A DNA stretch of 64,000 nt, from contig CALVWR010000006.1 of assembly GCA_944367565.1 (NCBI GenBank), positions 1 through 64,000 on the forward strand, given 5' to 3'. The position numbers and the translations under genes were made by a program. The notes under the pieces are model-generated. The model searched no databases and was not told the origin of the DNA. It was given only the letters and a program-made list of their open reading frames with translations. Origin of the DNA: an uncultured Clostridia bacterium. GTDB lineage: Bacteria > Bacillota > Clostridia > Christensenellales > Borkfalkiaceae. Shown here one piece after another: positions 1-7,234 of this stretch; the stretch's first letter is position 1, and the number at the start of each line of letters is the position of its first letter.

Positions 1-31
1 ACTTTGTGTTAAATTTCTTCTTCCTTGACAT
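1..31 (-). CDS. Putative IS3-type OrfA, first 10 codons only
   Basis: The minus strand has ATG at 31-29, nine bases after a GGAGGT, and reads MSRKKKFNTK to the window edge. IS3-family OrfA proteins, which carry the DNA-binding helix-turn-helix, commonly start with a short basic stretch such as MSRK followed by more Lys. Only ten residues are visible, so the assignment rests mainly on the terminal repeat just upstream. It could also be a short chance frame. Confidence 0.4.
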   Translation of the reverse strand, partial: MSRKKKFNTK

Positions 32-76
32 AAAATATGCACCTCCAAAAGTGTCCAACTTTTGGGGTGCATATCA
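1..76 (-). mobile_element. Left end of an IS3-family-like insertion sequence, truncated by the window edge
   Basis: Read on the minus strand from 76, the sequence begins TGATATGCACCCCAAAAG and continues into TTGGACAC. This resembles, from memory, the terminal inverted repeat of the IS3 family (IS150-like branch). A second copy of the motif follows in inverse orientation, so 35-52 and 58-74 pair as a hairpin with one bulge. Just inside lie a GGAGGT ribosome site (41-46 on the + strand as acctcc) and an ATG at 31-29 opening a Lys/Arg-rich frame, as expected for orfA. The rest of the element is outside the window, so neither the transposase nor the target duplication can be checked. Confidence 0.55.
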
Positions 77-121
77 GAAAGCGGCTTTTTTTTCGATCGT
101 TTTTCTCAATGCGTCATAAAA

Positions 122-634
122 TCAGACGAGCTTCACACCGTCTTGCTGCCATTCATAATTGAATTCGTGGCGGGAAAAGGTAATGATGGAAGAAAAGTCG
201 GTGTCGGAGCTGTAAAATACAAGATAAACGGTGCAGGTGCCGTCCTGTTTCGGCAGGCAGGAGGAAAGGTCGTCGATGACGATCTCGCCCGATTCACCCG
301 AAAACTTACCGTTGTTTACCGTGCGCGATTCCAGATCGCTCTTCGTGAAAGAATAGATCTGCGTCAGATTTTTGTTGTCGGAAAAAAGCGGATCGGCGTC
401 GGAAAACGCGAGATAATATTCGTCGGCGAGAACGGCGGCGCTTTCGTGTCCGTAATTGACGGCGAAGATCGCGTCTCCGTTTTTCCAGACGTCGTTATAT
501 TTCAACTGTATGCTGACGCCGTCGTCGGGAACGCTTCCGTCACCGATGCTGATCACCAGTTCGGAACCGTAGCAGCCGCAAAGAAAGAGCAGGGAAAAAA
601 TCGTGCAAACCAAAACGGCAATTTTTTTCATCAT
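122..634 (-). CDS. Small lipoprotein of unknown function
   Basis: A 170-residue protein with a lipoprotein signal: two Lys after the Met, a hydrophobic core to about residue 18, then a lipobox L-C-G-C in which Cys21 would be lipidated. It should therefore be anchored on the outer face of the membrane. The mature part is acidic and lacks any motif I recognise. The gene has its own well-formed promoter at 661-689 and an AAGGAG ribosome site before the paired ATGs at 634. Downstream, after only 45 bases, lies the end of an IS3-like element. It is divergent from nadE, with no functional link implied. Function unknown. Confidence 0.8.
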   Translation of the reverse strand: MMKKIAVLVCTIFSLLFLCGCYGSELVISIGDGSVPDDGVSIQLKYNDVWKNGDAIFAVNYGHESAAVLADEYYLAFSDADPLFSDNKNLTQIYSFTKSDLESRTVNNGKFSGESGEIVIDDLSSCLPKQDGTCTVYLVFYSSDTDFSSIITFSRHEFNYEWQQDGVKLV

Positions 635-660
635 AAAACTTTTATCTCCTTTTTTGTTTT

Positions 661-689
661 ATTATAAAACAGTCGAAAGAAAAAGTCAA
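661..689 (-). promoter_or_regulatory. SigA-type promoter of the lipoprotein gene
   Basis: On the minus strand TTGACT (689-684) and TATAAT (666-661) are separated by exactly 17 bases, close to the vegetative consensus. It sits 27 bases before the start codon at 634 and is followed by the AAGGAG ribosome site. Confidence 0.7.
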
Positions 690-777
690 CATTGTGGCGA
701 AAAAACATAAAAAACGCAAAATAAAAAAACAGAAAACGGTTCAAAATATAAAAATACCGAAAATCATCGGAAAAAAA

Positions 778-806
778 TTGCAAACAATTTTAAAAAATGA
801 TAAAAT
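778..806 (+). promoter_or_regulatory. Probable SigA-type promoter of nadE
   Basis: TTGCAA (778-783) and TAAAAT (801-806) are 17 bases apart in an AT-rich intergenic region, 24 bases before the nadE start. The surroundings are very A-rich, so chance matches are possible. Confidence 0.5.
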
Positions 807-830
807 AATAAAAAATACCGAGGTGAGTTT

Positions 831-2741
831 ATGAGTTACGGATATGTGCGATCGGCGGCGGTTACGCCGAAAATCAGGGTGGCGGACATTCAATACAATC
901 AACAATCGATTTTGCGGACGATCGCGGCGGCGAAGGAAGACGGTGTCGCCTTGCTTGTGTTTCCGGAACTGTGCATTACGGGATATACGTGCGGCGATCT
1001 GTTTTACGGCGACGTACTGCTGAACGCTGCGAAAAACGCGCTTAAAGAGATCGCGGAAAGCACGTCGGGGAGCGCAATGCTGATTTTTGTCGGATTGCCG
1101 TTCCGGAAAGACGGATTGATTTATAACTGCGCGGCGGCGATCAACAACGGTAAGGTTCTGGCGCTGGTGCCCAAAACATATTTGCCCAATTACGGGGAGT
1201 TTTACGAAAAGCGCATTTTTGCGCCGTGTCCGCGGGAAAATACGAGAGCGGAATTTTTCGGAGAAAGTATTCCGTTCGGCAAAAAGTGCATATTCCGATC
1301 GGAGCGGAACGAAAATTTTACGGTGGCGGCGGAGATCTGCGAGGATTTATGGGCGTTGATGCCTCCGTCGGCGGAGCACGCGGCGGCGGGTGCGAATATC
1401 ATCGTGAATCTGTCTTGCAGCAACGAAACGGTGGGGAAAGCGGAATTTCGCCGCCGATTGCTGCGCGCGCATTCGGCGCGGCTTGCCGCGGGATATGTAT
1501 ATGCCGACGGAGGGGAAGGGGAATCGACGACCGATCTGGTCTTTGCCGGCAATGATTCCGTTGCGGAAAACGGAAAGATCCTGGCGGAAACGAAACCCTT
1601 TGAAAACGCACCCGCGACGGCGGAGATCGACGTGGATTTTCTCGCATATGAACGCAGTCATCGGTTCAATTACGGTTTTACGGCAAGCGGTTACGAAACG
1701 GTATCTTTCGTTTCCGACGAGAGTATTCGTATTCTGACGCGAAAATATTCCAAAACGCCGTTTATCCCGGCGGATAAGAACGCGCTGAGCGAACGTGCGG
1801 AACTGATTTTAAAAATGCAGTCGGCGGGATTCAGAAAGAGAATCGAGCATACGAAGGCGAAGACCGTCGTGGTGGGACTTTCCGGCGGGCTGGACAGCAC
1901 TCTTGCGCTGCTCGTCGCGGTGCGCGCGATGAAGGACGCGGGCAGAAGTCCCGCCGATATCCTCGCCATCACGATGCCCTGCTTCGGAACGACGGAGCGC
2001 ACGTTCAACAACACGCTGAAGCTGGCGCGGGCACTGAAAGTCACATTGCGTAAAATCAGCATTGCAAAAGCGGTGGAACGGCATCTGAAAGACATCTCTC
2101 ATCCGCTCGACGTGTACGACGCCGCGTACGAAAACGCACAGGCGCGGGAACGCACGCAGGTTCTGATGGACGTGGCAAATTCCACGGGCGGACTGGTGGT
2201 CGGAACCGGCGATCTTTCGGAACTCGCACTCGGCTGGGCGACGTATAACGGAGACCACATGTCGATGTACGGCGTGAATTCGTCGGTGCCGAAAACGCTG
2301 GTGCGCCATCTGGTGGCGTATACAGCGGAACAATCTTCCGGCAGATTGAAAAGCGTATTGCAGGCGATTCTGGATACGCCGGTCAGCCCGGAACTTCTTC
2401 CCGCGGAAAACGGGGAGATCGCGCAGAAGACCGAAGAGATCGTAGGTCCGTATATCCTGCACGATTTTTTCCTTTACCATTTTATCCGTTCCGGATTTTC
2501 GCCGCGTAAGCTCTATGCGGTGGCCGTAAGAACGTTTGACGGCGATTTTACGCCCGCGACCGTCGCAAAGTGGCTGAAGATTTTTGTCAGGAGATTTTTC
2601 TCGCAGCAGTTCAAGCGCTCCTGTCTTCCCGACGGCGTGAAAGTGGGTTCGGTCGCGCTGTCGCCGCGGGGGGATTGGCGTATGCCCAGCGACGCCGAAG
2701 CGGCGCTGTGGCTGCAAGAGCTGGAAGAGGCGGGAATCTGA
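831..2741 (+). CDS. nadE: Glutamine-dependent NAD+ synthetase
   Basis: The 636-residue enzyme makes NAD+ from deamido-NAD+, ATP and glutamine, the last step of NAD synthesis. It is the long two-domain form. Residues about 10-280 are a nitrilase-type glutaminase with the triad visible as Glu46 (FPELCITGY), Lys115 (VPKTYLPNY) and Cys170 (AEICEDLW). Residues about 300-620 are the synthetase, with the ATP-pyrophosphatase loop SGGLDS at 351-356. Length fits the glutamine-using bacterial enzymes rather than the short ammonia-dependent type. A GAGGTGAG ribosome site precedes the ATG. It stands alone, with a 16-bp-arm palindrome 72 bases downstream and the perR promoter beyond. Confidence 0.96.
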   Translation: MSYGYVRSAAVTPKIRVADIQYNQQSILRTIAAAKEDGVALLVFPELCITGYTCGDLFYGDVLLNAAKNALKEIAESTSGSAMLIFVGLPFRKDGLIYNCAAAINNGKVLALVPKTYLPNYGEFYEKRIFAPCPRENTRAEFFGESIPFGKKCIFRSERNENFTVAAEICEDLWALMPPSAEHAAAGANIIVNLSCSNETVGKAEFRRRLLRAHSARLAAGYVYADGGEGESTTDLVFAGNDSVAENGKILAETKPFENAPATAEIDVDFLAYERSHRFNYGFTASGYETVSFVSDESIRILTRKYSKTPFIPADKNALSERAELILKMQSAGFRKRIEHTKAKTVVVGLSGGLDSTLALLVAVRAMKDAGRSPADILAITMPCFGTTERTFNNTLKLARALKVTLRKISIAKAVERHLKDISHPLDVYDAAYENAQARERTQVLMDVANSTGGLVVGTGDLSELALGWATYNGDHMSMYGVNSSVPKTLVRHLVAYTAEQSSGRLKSVLQAILDTPVSPELLPAENGEIAQKTEEIVGPYILHDFFLYHFIRSGFSPRKLYAVAVRTFDGDFTPATVAKWLKIFVRRFFSQQFKRSCLPDGVKVGSVALSPRGDWRMPSDAEAALWLQELEEAGI

Positions 2742-2813
2742 ACGGAAAATCGGAAATCCTTATCGGAAGCGAGCCTGTTTTTATGAGCGATTTGAAAATA
2801 AAATACTTATGAG

Positions 2814-2845
2814 AGACGCCCGCCGCAGATCTGCGGCGGGCGTCT
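2814..2845. repeat. Perfect palindrome, 16-bp arms, no loop
   Basis: The two arms 2814-2829 and 2830-2845 are exact reverse complements and rich in G and C. It follows nadE and precedes the perR promoter, where a terminator would be expected, but no T-run follows on either strand; the flanks are A-rich on the + strand. It may act as a 3'-end hairpin or a protein-binding site. Confidence 0.7.
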
Positions 2846-2875
2846 GTAAAAAAATAAAAAAGTTTGGAAAAAAAC

Positions 2876-2903
2876 TTGACATATTTTTTTTAAATGGTAT
2901 AAT
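2876..2903 (+). promoter_or_regulatory. SigA-type promoter of perR-rbr
   Basis: A consensus TTGACA (2876-2881) and consensus TATAAT (2898-2903) are 16 bases apart, 33 bases before the perR start. The last base of the -10 is the first base of the inverted-repeat operator, so repressor binding would cover the promoter. Confidence 0.8.
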
Positions 2904-2917
2904 AATGATAATCATTA
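2903..2917 (+). promoter_or_regulatory. Fur/PerR-type 7-1-7 operator box
   Basis: TAATGAT-A-ATCATTA is a perfect 7-1-7 inverted repeat that overlaps the -10 and the likely transcription start of perR. Fur-superfamily boxes in Bacillus have this 7-1-7 form (Fur TGATAAT-N-ATTATCA, PerR TTATAAT-N-ATTATAA). The placement predicts autorepression and co-control of the downstream rubrerythrin. Confidence 0.75.
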
Positions 2918-2936
2918 CTGATAAGGAGCGTAAGGT

Positions 2937-3368
2937 ATGGAAGAACGGCAAAGGAGGCGATCGTATCCGCGGGAAGTTGTGCTGCGGGTTCTGAAGGCCT
3001 GCTACGATCATCCGACGGCTTACGCAGTATACGAGCGGGCGCGGAAGATCAAGCCGGACATCAGTCGGGGAACGGTATATCGGAATCTGAAGCAGATGGA
3101 GGCGCGCGGGGAAGTGCTTGCGTTGCCGACGGGCGGTGCGTTCACGCATTATGACGGGCATACGGAAGAGCATGCGCATTTCGTGTGCAGGGGGTGCGGA
3201 GCGATCGAGGATATTCCGATGAAGGGATGGATTCCGGAGGAATTGAAAAACGGGCATATCGTGACGGAGAGTCGGAATATTTATTACGGATATTGTAAAA
3301 AATGCGCGACGGAAGCGGTTGCGGTTTTGGAAAAAGAAAAAATTTTAAGGAAGGAGAAAGAAGTATGA
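2937..3368 (+). CDS. perR: Fur-family regulator, probably peroxide sensor PerR
   Basis: The 143-residue protein has the Fur fold: a winged helix-turn-helix in residues about 10-75 ([10 protein letters not shown] is the recognition-helix region) and a C-terminal dimer and metal domain. Two CxxC pairs, in HFVCRGCG and YCKKCA, would hold structural zinc. The His/Asp cluster around [12 protein letters not shown] fits the regulatory metal site, where PerR proteins bind Fe or Mn and oxidise a His on contact with peroxide. Fur and Zur share this architecture, so PerR is inferred mainly from its neighbour: rubrerythrin overlaps it by four bases. A 7-1-7 box lies in its promoter. AAGGAG precedes the start. 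Confidence 0.85.
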   Translation: MEERQRRRSYPREVVLRVLKACYDHPTAYAVYERARKIKPDISRGTVYRNLKQMEARGEVLALPTGGAFTHYDGHTEEHAHFVCRGCGAIEDIPMKGWIPEELKNGHIVTESRNIYYGYCKKCATEAVAVLEKEKILRKEKEV

Positions 3369-3904
3369 AAAAGTTTGTATGTTCAGTATGCGGATACGTG
3401 TATGAAGGGGACAGTGCGCCGGAGTTCTGCCCGGTTTGCAAAGCGCCGAAGGAAAAGTTCACCGAGCAGGGAGAGATGACGTGGGCGGCGGAACACGTTG
3501 TGGGCGTTGCGTCCGACGTTGCGGAAGACATCAAGAACGATCTGAGAATGAATTTCAACGGAGAATGTTCGGAAGTCGGGATGTATCTTGCGATGAGCAG
3601 AGTGGCATTCCGCGAAGGATATCCGGAGATCGGTTTGTATTATGAAAAGGCGGCTTATGAAGAAGCGGAGCACGCGGCGAAGTTTGCGGAACTTCTCGGG
3701 GAAGTGGTAACGCCGTCGACGAAGAAGAATCTTGAGCTGCGCGTGGCGGCGGAAAACGGCGCGACTGCGGGAAAAACGGATCTTGCAAAGAGAGCGAAAG
3801 CGGCGAATCTCGACGCAATCCACGATACGGTTCACGAGATGGCGCGTGACGAAGCGCGTCACGGCAAAGCGTTTGAAGGCTTGCTGAAGAGATATTTCAA
3901 ATAA
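3365..3904 (+). CDS. rbr: Reverse rubrerythrin (peroxide and oxygen reductase)
   Basis: A 179-residue non-haem iron protein that reduces hydrogen peroxide, and in clostridia oxygen, to water with electrons from NADH-linked partners. The rubredoxin-like centre is at the N terminus (CSVCGY and CPVCKA within the first 30 residues) and the ferritin-like di-iron domain follows, with Glu/His ligands in [16 protein letters not shown] and RDEARHG. This order is that of reverse rubrerythrins. The ATG at 3365 overlaps the perR stop (ATGA) and is preceded by AAGGAG, so the two genes are translationally coupled. An upstream in-frame extension exists but lies inside perR and has no ribosome site. A terminator follows at 3918. 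Confidence 0.93.
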   Translation: MKKFVCSVCGYVYEGDSAPEFCPVCKAPKEKFTEQGEMTWAAEHVVGVASDVAEDIKNDLRMNFNGECSEVGMYLAMSRVAFREGYPEIGLYYEKAAYEEAEHAAKFAELLGEVVTPSTKKNLELRVAAENGATAGKTDLAKRAKAANLDAIHDTVHEMARDEARHGKAFEGLLKRYFK

Positions 3905-3917
3905 GCGATTCAAGACA

Positions 3918-3948
3918 AAGAACGGACGGCGACGTCCGTTCTTTTTTC
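3918..3948 (+). terminator. Rho-independent terminator after rubrerythrin
   Basis: GAACGGACG (3920-3928) pairs with CGTCCGTTC (3933-3941) around a four-base loop, followed by six T. It closes the perR-rbr unit. Confidence 0.9.
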
Positions 3949-3958
3949 ATACAGGCAG

Positions 3959-3987
3959 TTGTCAAACGGAAAAAAGGGTGATACAAT
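3959..3987 (+). promoter_or_regulatory. SigA-type promoter very close to the metallopeptidase start
   Basis: TTGTCA (3959-3964) and TACAAT (3982-3987) are 17 bases apart. The start codon is at 3994, about where transcription should begin, which suggests a leaderless or nearly leaderless mRNA. Confidence 0.65.
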
Positions 3988-3993
3988 AAAGGC

Positions 3994-4644
3994 ATGGAAA
4001 AGAAATACGTGCTGAAGATAGAGGATCTTGAAATTGCGGTAGAGCGCAAGAGGATAAAAAATCTTCATTTAAGGGTGGGACGAACGGGAAAGCTGACGCT
4101 TACGGCGCCGGCGTATGTTTCCGACGGGGAAATCAAGGCGTTTGCCGTTTCGAAGTACGAATGGATGAAAAAACATCTTCAATCGGCGAAAGCGGAAGAT
4201 TACCGTTTGTTCATTCACGAAGGAAAGGTCACGATATTCGGGGAGGAATATGCGGTGGTATACGGGAAGGGTGGCGGATGGAAGGACGCGTTATACTTGA
4301 AATGCGCGGCGGAAGAAGGGGAGAGATACGCGGCGAAGGAAATGCGCAGAATTTTAGCGCAAAAGATCGCGGAACGTCTGCCGTACTGGGAAGAAAAGAC
4401 GGGACTGAAAGCGACTTCGTGTCGGATAAGGGACATGAAAACGCGTTGGGGAACGTGCAATGTACAGACGGGGACCATCTGGATTAACCTCCAGTTGGTG
4501 AAGCGGCCGACGGAATGTCTGGATTATATCATCGTGCATGAGCTGGGACATCTTCTCAACCGATATCACGACAAACGTTTTTACAATTATATGCGCTATA
4601 ATTTCAGAGATTACGAGCGGGTGCGGGAAAGTCTGAAAAAATAG
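3994..4644 (+). CDS. YgjP-like (DUF45) zinc metallopeptidase
   Basis: A 216-residue protein of the YgjP/SprT-like gluzincin group. The zinc site HELGHLLNRYH, near residue 180, gives two His and the catalytic Glu, with a third ligand probably in the following YHDKRF. Upstream is the family hallmark in which a CRIRDMKTRWGTC segment precedes the zinc helix. Members are cytoplasmic; a role in protein quality control or nucleic-acid processing has been suggested, but the substrate is unknown. The promoter's -10 ends only six bases before the ATG and there is no good ribosome site, so translation may be leaderless. It is a single-gene unit between a terminator and the collagen-like gene. Confidence 0.88.
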   Translation: MEKKYVLKIEDLEIAVERKRIKNLHLRVGRTGKLTLTAPAYVSDGEIKAFAVSKYEWMKKHLQSAKAEDYRLFIHEGKVTIFGEEYAVVYGKGGGWKDALYLKCAAEEGERYAAKEMRRILAQKIAERLPYWEEKTGLKATSCRIRDMKTRWGTCNVQTGTIWINLQLVKRPTECLDYIIVHELGHLLNRYHDKRFYNYMRYNFRDYERVRESLKK

Positions 4645-4656
4645 CGATGAACAAAA

Positions 4657-4683
4657 ACCGCGGGCGGAACATATCATATTATA
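4657..4683 (+). promoter_or_regulatory. Possible SigK-type (late mother-cell) promoter
   Basis: AC (4657-4658), a 16-base gap and CATATTATA (4675-4683) match the Bacillus SigK pattern AC-N16-CATAnnnTA. It lies 40 bases before a collagen-like gene of the BclA type, whose Bacillus relatives are SigK-dependent. No good SigA promoter was seen here. The match is by eye only. Confidence 0.4.
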
Positions 4684-4723
4684 ACGGCAAAAGAAAGACT
4701 ACATAAGAAAAGGAGGTTTCTTT

Positions 4724-5788
4724 ATGTCATGTTATAATGGGAATCAGATGAACCGCAACGGTTCGGGAAGATATGACGATTGTTGCAGACGCAAAATCGT
4801 ATTGGTTCCGCAGCCGGTGATCGGTCCGCAGGGTCCGCAGGGATTTCCCGGGGTACAGGGACCGCAGGGTCCGACGGGACCGACCGGTCCGGAAGGTCCG
4901 GTCGGCGCACAGGGTCCTGTCGGCGCGACGGGTGCCACGGGTGCGACCGGCGTAACGGGCGCTACGGGCGCGACAGGCGAGCAGGGCGTTCAGGGTCTGC
5001 AGGGCATCCAGGGAATTCAGGGCGATATCGGTCCTACGGGTCCGACGGGGCCTACCGGGCCTACAGGACCTACGGGGCCCACGGGGCCCACGGGCGAAAC
5101 GGGACCGGAAGGCGCGCAGGGGATCCAGGGCTTGCAAGGTATCCAGGGTGAAACCGGCGCGACGGGCGCAACGGGTCCGACGGGTCCCACGGGACCGACG
5201 GGCGATACGGGCCCGGAAGGCGCGCAGGGGATCCAGGGCTTGCAAGGCATCCAGGGCGAAACCGGCGCGACGGGGCCGACGGGTCCTACGGGTCCCACGG
5301 GACCGACGGGCGATACGGGTCCGGAAGGCGCGCAGGGGATCCAGGGCTTGCAAGGCATCCAGGGCGAAACCGGCGCAACGGGCCCGACGGGTCCGACGGG
5401 AACGGCGGATGCGATTACGGCGGGGAACGCTTCGCAGTCGGTAACGACATCCTCGCAGATCAATCTGACGCAGCTTGCGGCGACGCCGTCGACAACGATG
5501 TCGGTATCGGGGAACGCGGTAAATATTCCGGCGGGCACGTATCTTGTGACGTACGATTTCGACGGTACGTCGCAGACGGCGGGGGATATCGTCGTGGAAC
5601 TCCAGCTTGACGGATCTCCGGTAACTGATTCGTCTTCTACGGTATACGGTCCTACTACGCAATCGGTGAGCGGAACAAAGACCGTGGTGGTGACATCGGC
5701 GGGCGGCGGAACGCTGACGCTTGTCAACAATTCGGCGAACACGGTGGATTTCACCAACGTAACGCTAACCGCATTGAAACTCGTATAA
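4724..5788 (+). CDS. Collagen-like repeat protein, probably spore-surface (BclA-like)
   Basis: A 354-residue protein in three parts. Residues 1-33 are a polar, Cys-containing head with no signal peptide. Residues about 34-225 are uninterrupted Gly-X-Y triplets, mostly GPTG, GATG and GIQG, which would form a collagen triple helix; Thr at Y positions is a usual glycosylation site in bacterial collagens. Residues about 226-354 form a beta-rich tail like the C-terminal trimerising heads of BclA-type exosporium proteins. The repeat DNA contains 108-bp near-identical units, so length probably varies between strains. It has a strong AAGGAGG site, a SigK-like promoter and its own terminator. Surface location is inferred. 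Confidence 0.85.
   Translation: MSCYNGNQMNRNGSGRYDDCCRRKIVLVPQPVIGPQGPQGFPGVQGPQGPTGPTGPEGPVGAQGPVGATGATGATGVTGATGATGEQGVQGLQGIQGIQGDIGPTGPTGPTGPTGPTGPTGPTGETGPEGAQGIQGLQGIQGETGATGATGPTGPTGPTGDTGPEGAQGIQGLQGIQGETGATGPTGPTGPTGPTGDTGPEGAQGIQGLQGIQGETGATGPTGPTGTADAITAGNASQSVTTSSQINLTQLAATPSTTMSVSGNAVNIPAGTYLVTYDFDGTSQTAGDIVVELQLDGSPVTDSSSTVYGPTTQSVSGTKTVVVTSAGGGTLTLVNNSANTVDFTNVTLTALKLV
5107..5403 (+). repeat. 108-bp tandem repeat inside the collagen-like gene
   Basis: Units begin at about 5107, 5215 and 5323, the last incomplete. Each encodes 36 residues beginning at [18 protein letters not shown]. Copies differ by scattered silent changes, showing recent duplication that keeps the Gly-X-Y frame. 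Confidence 0.85.
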
Positions 5789-5796
5789 ACATCGGA

Positions 5797-5823
5797 AAGC
5801 CGGCGATTTATCGCCGGCTTTTT
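5797..5823 (+). terminator. Terminator of the collagen-like gene
   Basis: AAGCCGGCGA (5797-5806) pairs with TCGCCGGCTT (5811-5820) around TTTA, continuing into three more T. Confidence 0.85.
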
Positions 5824-5861
5824 AGATTGCGGTACAAAAGCGCGCAATCGGAATATTTCAC

Positions 5862-5890
5862 TTGATAAAAGAAAATTTAAATGATATACT
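5862..5890 (+). promoter_or_regulatory. SigA-type promoter of the histidinol phosphatase gene
   Basis: TTGATA (5862-5867) and TATACT (5885-5890) are 17 bases apart. The leader to the start at 5978 is about 80 bases; no riboswitch or leader peptide with His codons was recognised in it. Confidence 0.6.
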
Positions 5891-5977
5891 GAAGTCGTTA
5901 CGAAACGACGGGAAAACGTTTGCCGACAAAGCGGCAGGCGGAGAAAACGGCCATCGATCCGTGCAGGAAGGAAGAGC

Positions 5978-6781
5978 ATGACAGATATACATATCCATAC
6001 AAAATTTTCGCATGACAGCAAAGAAATGCCCGAACATTATATAGAGAAAGCGATCTCGTCGGGAAAGAGTGCGATCGGATTCAGCGAGCATTACGATTAT
6101 TTATATAAGGAAAACGGGAAACAGGTACCCTTACCCGATCCGCAACAGTATACGGATGCGATTTTTGCTTTACGGGAAAAATATAAGGGAAAAATCAAGA
6201 TTCTGTGCGGTTTGGAAGCGGGGTATTGCAAGGAGGCGTCGGAAACCTATGCCGAGCTTTATGAAAGATATCCGTTTGATTACCTGATCAACAGCGTGCA
6301 CATGGTCAACGGGCAGGACTGTTATCACAATACGTTCAGCCGCGGACTTACGGCACGGCAGGCATATACGTTGTATTTCGAGCAGGTGTTGGAGAGTATG
6401 GACGTACCTTATCCGTTTCAGGTGCTCGGTCATCTCGGATATGCGTCGCGCTATACCGATTTTGCGGACAAGAAAATCCGATATGAGGATTTTTCGGAAT
6501 TGATCGATGAAATTCTGAAGCGCTGTATCCGATCGGGTGCCGCTTTGGAAATCAACACGTCTGCCCGCGGTGCGGGAAGTTTGTTTTTGCCGGATACGGA
6601 TATCGTGGAAAGGTATGTCGAACTCGGCGGAAGAAAAATTACATTCGGAAGCGACGCGCACTCCGTAGAAAGATACTGCGAGAACGAAAACGAGGTCAGG
6701 TCGATGTTGAAAAACGTCGGCGTCAATACGGTTTATTATTTTGAAAAAAAGAAACCCATCGCGCAAAGCATCGAAGAATAG
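5978..6781 (+). CDS. hisJ: Histidinol-phosphatase, PHP family
   Basis: A 267-residue phosphatase for the eighth step of histidine synthesis, histidinol phosphate to histidinol. PHP-family metal ligands are visible: HIHTKFSHD at residues 4-12, GFSEHYDY near 34, Glu in GLEAGYCKE, INSVHMV, VLGHLGY and the closing GSDAHSVERY. These match the metal-dependent HisK/HisJ type of Firmicutes rather than the HAD-type domain fused to HisB in enterobacteria. The HisB at 11549 is indeed single-function, so this gene completes the pathway. It has its own promoter and a large hairpin terminator and lies about 450 bases before hisR. Confidence 0.88.
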   Translation: MTDIHIHTKFSHDSKEMPEHYIEKAISSGKSAIGFSEHYDYLYKENGKQVPLPDPQQYTDAIFALREKYKGKIKILCGLEAGYCKEASETYAELYERYPFDYLINSVHMVNGQDCYHNTFSRGLTARQAYTLYFEQVLESMDVPYPFQVLGHLGYASRYTDFADKKIRYEDFSELIDEILKRCIRSGAALEINTSARGAGSLFLPDTDIVERYVELGGRKITFGSDAHSVERYCENENEVRSMLKNVGVNTVYYFEKKKPIAQSIEE

Positions 6782-6846
6782 CGGCAAAGTGCGCGAAAAA
6801 TGCAAGTTTCACGTCAGCTCGCATCAATAAGGAAAGGAGAACGACA

Positions 6847-6894
6847 GCGCACGCCGTCGGAGGTTTTTACCTACCGACGGCGTGCGCCATTTTT
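6847..6894 (+). terminator. Long hairpin terminator after hisJ
   Basis: Fourteen bases (6847-6860) pair perfectly with 6874-6887; the loop itself can pair AGGT with ACCT. CATTTTTG follows. It separates hisJ from the hisR-led operon. Confidence 0.75.
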
Positions 6895-7140
6895 GTGTTT
6901 GCGCCGATCGACCTTGCGCGTTTTTTTCCGTTTCGATCGGTCTTGCGCGCTTGCGCTTTTTTCCGCGGCGACCGCATCTTGCATCATTCTCCGTTGCAAT
7001 GGATTTTGCGCATCGGTTTCCGCCTTTGCGCCGAACGACCTGACGCATCGGTTTCCGCCTTTGCCGCGTCTTTTTGCAACCGCGCGTTGTCCCTGTTGTA
7101 GTCCGCGCCTGTCAGCCGCACACATCCCCGATAAATTCTG
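6895..7140. other. Unassigned intergenic stretch with short tandem repeats and inverted base bias
   Basis: No convincing gene was found in 6782-7234. Here the + strand is rich in C and T, opposite to the purine-rich + strand of the neighbours. Two pairs of direct repeats occur: a CGATCG-RY-CTTGCGCG unit at about 6905 and 6934, each followed by T-rich sequence and CCG, and an exact 20-base unit at 7009-7028 and 7044-7063 (period 35). A minus-strand frame here is low-complexity and basic, without a ribosome site I trust. It could be a gene relic, an antisense RNA or plain repeat. Confidence 0.45.
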
Positions 7141-7170
7141 AAAAAAATTTATGGTATAATATAAAAAACG

Positions 7171-7194
7171 CTTTACTTCTTTAGCGAGATAAAG
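7171..7194 (+). promoter_or_regulatory. Candidate HisR operator between the -35 and -10
   Basis: A 24-base imperfect inverted repeat, CTTTA at 7171-7175 and TAAAG at 7190-7194 with further matching bases inside, fills the promoter spacer. TrpR-family regulators bind palindromes of about this size, and the first gene of the operon encodes one. Its position would block polymerase. Inference by eye. Confidence 0.45.
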
Positions 7195-7200
7195 TATAAT
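7172..7200 (+). promoter_or_regulatory. Promoter of the his operon
   Basis: TTTACT (7172-7177) and consensus TATAAT (7195-7200) are 17 bases apart. A second possible start is the extended -10 TGGTATAAT ending at 7160, but it has no good -35. Confidence 0.6.
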
Positions 7201-7234
7201 GATAAAAAAGAAAAAGCGGGAAACGGGAAAAGCA

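Noticed and set aside
62-667. A long + strand reading frame across the lipoprotein gene
   Set aside because: It is the complement of a minus-strand gene with lipobox, promoter and ribosome site; the + frame has none of these and begins in the IS end.
4727-6021. Arg-rich and Pro/Gly-rich minus-strand frames over the collagen-like gene
   Set aside because: They are complements of the Gly-Pro-Thr repeat; repeats with a period that is a multiple of three keep all frames open.
6782-7198. T-box or riboswitch upstream of the his operon
   Set aside because: No T-box sequence, specifier loop or terminator/antiterminator pair could be seen; a TrpR-family repressor explains control better.
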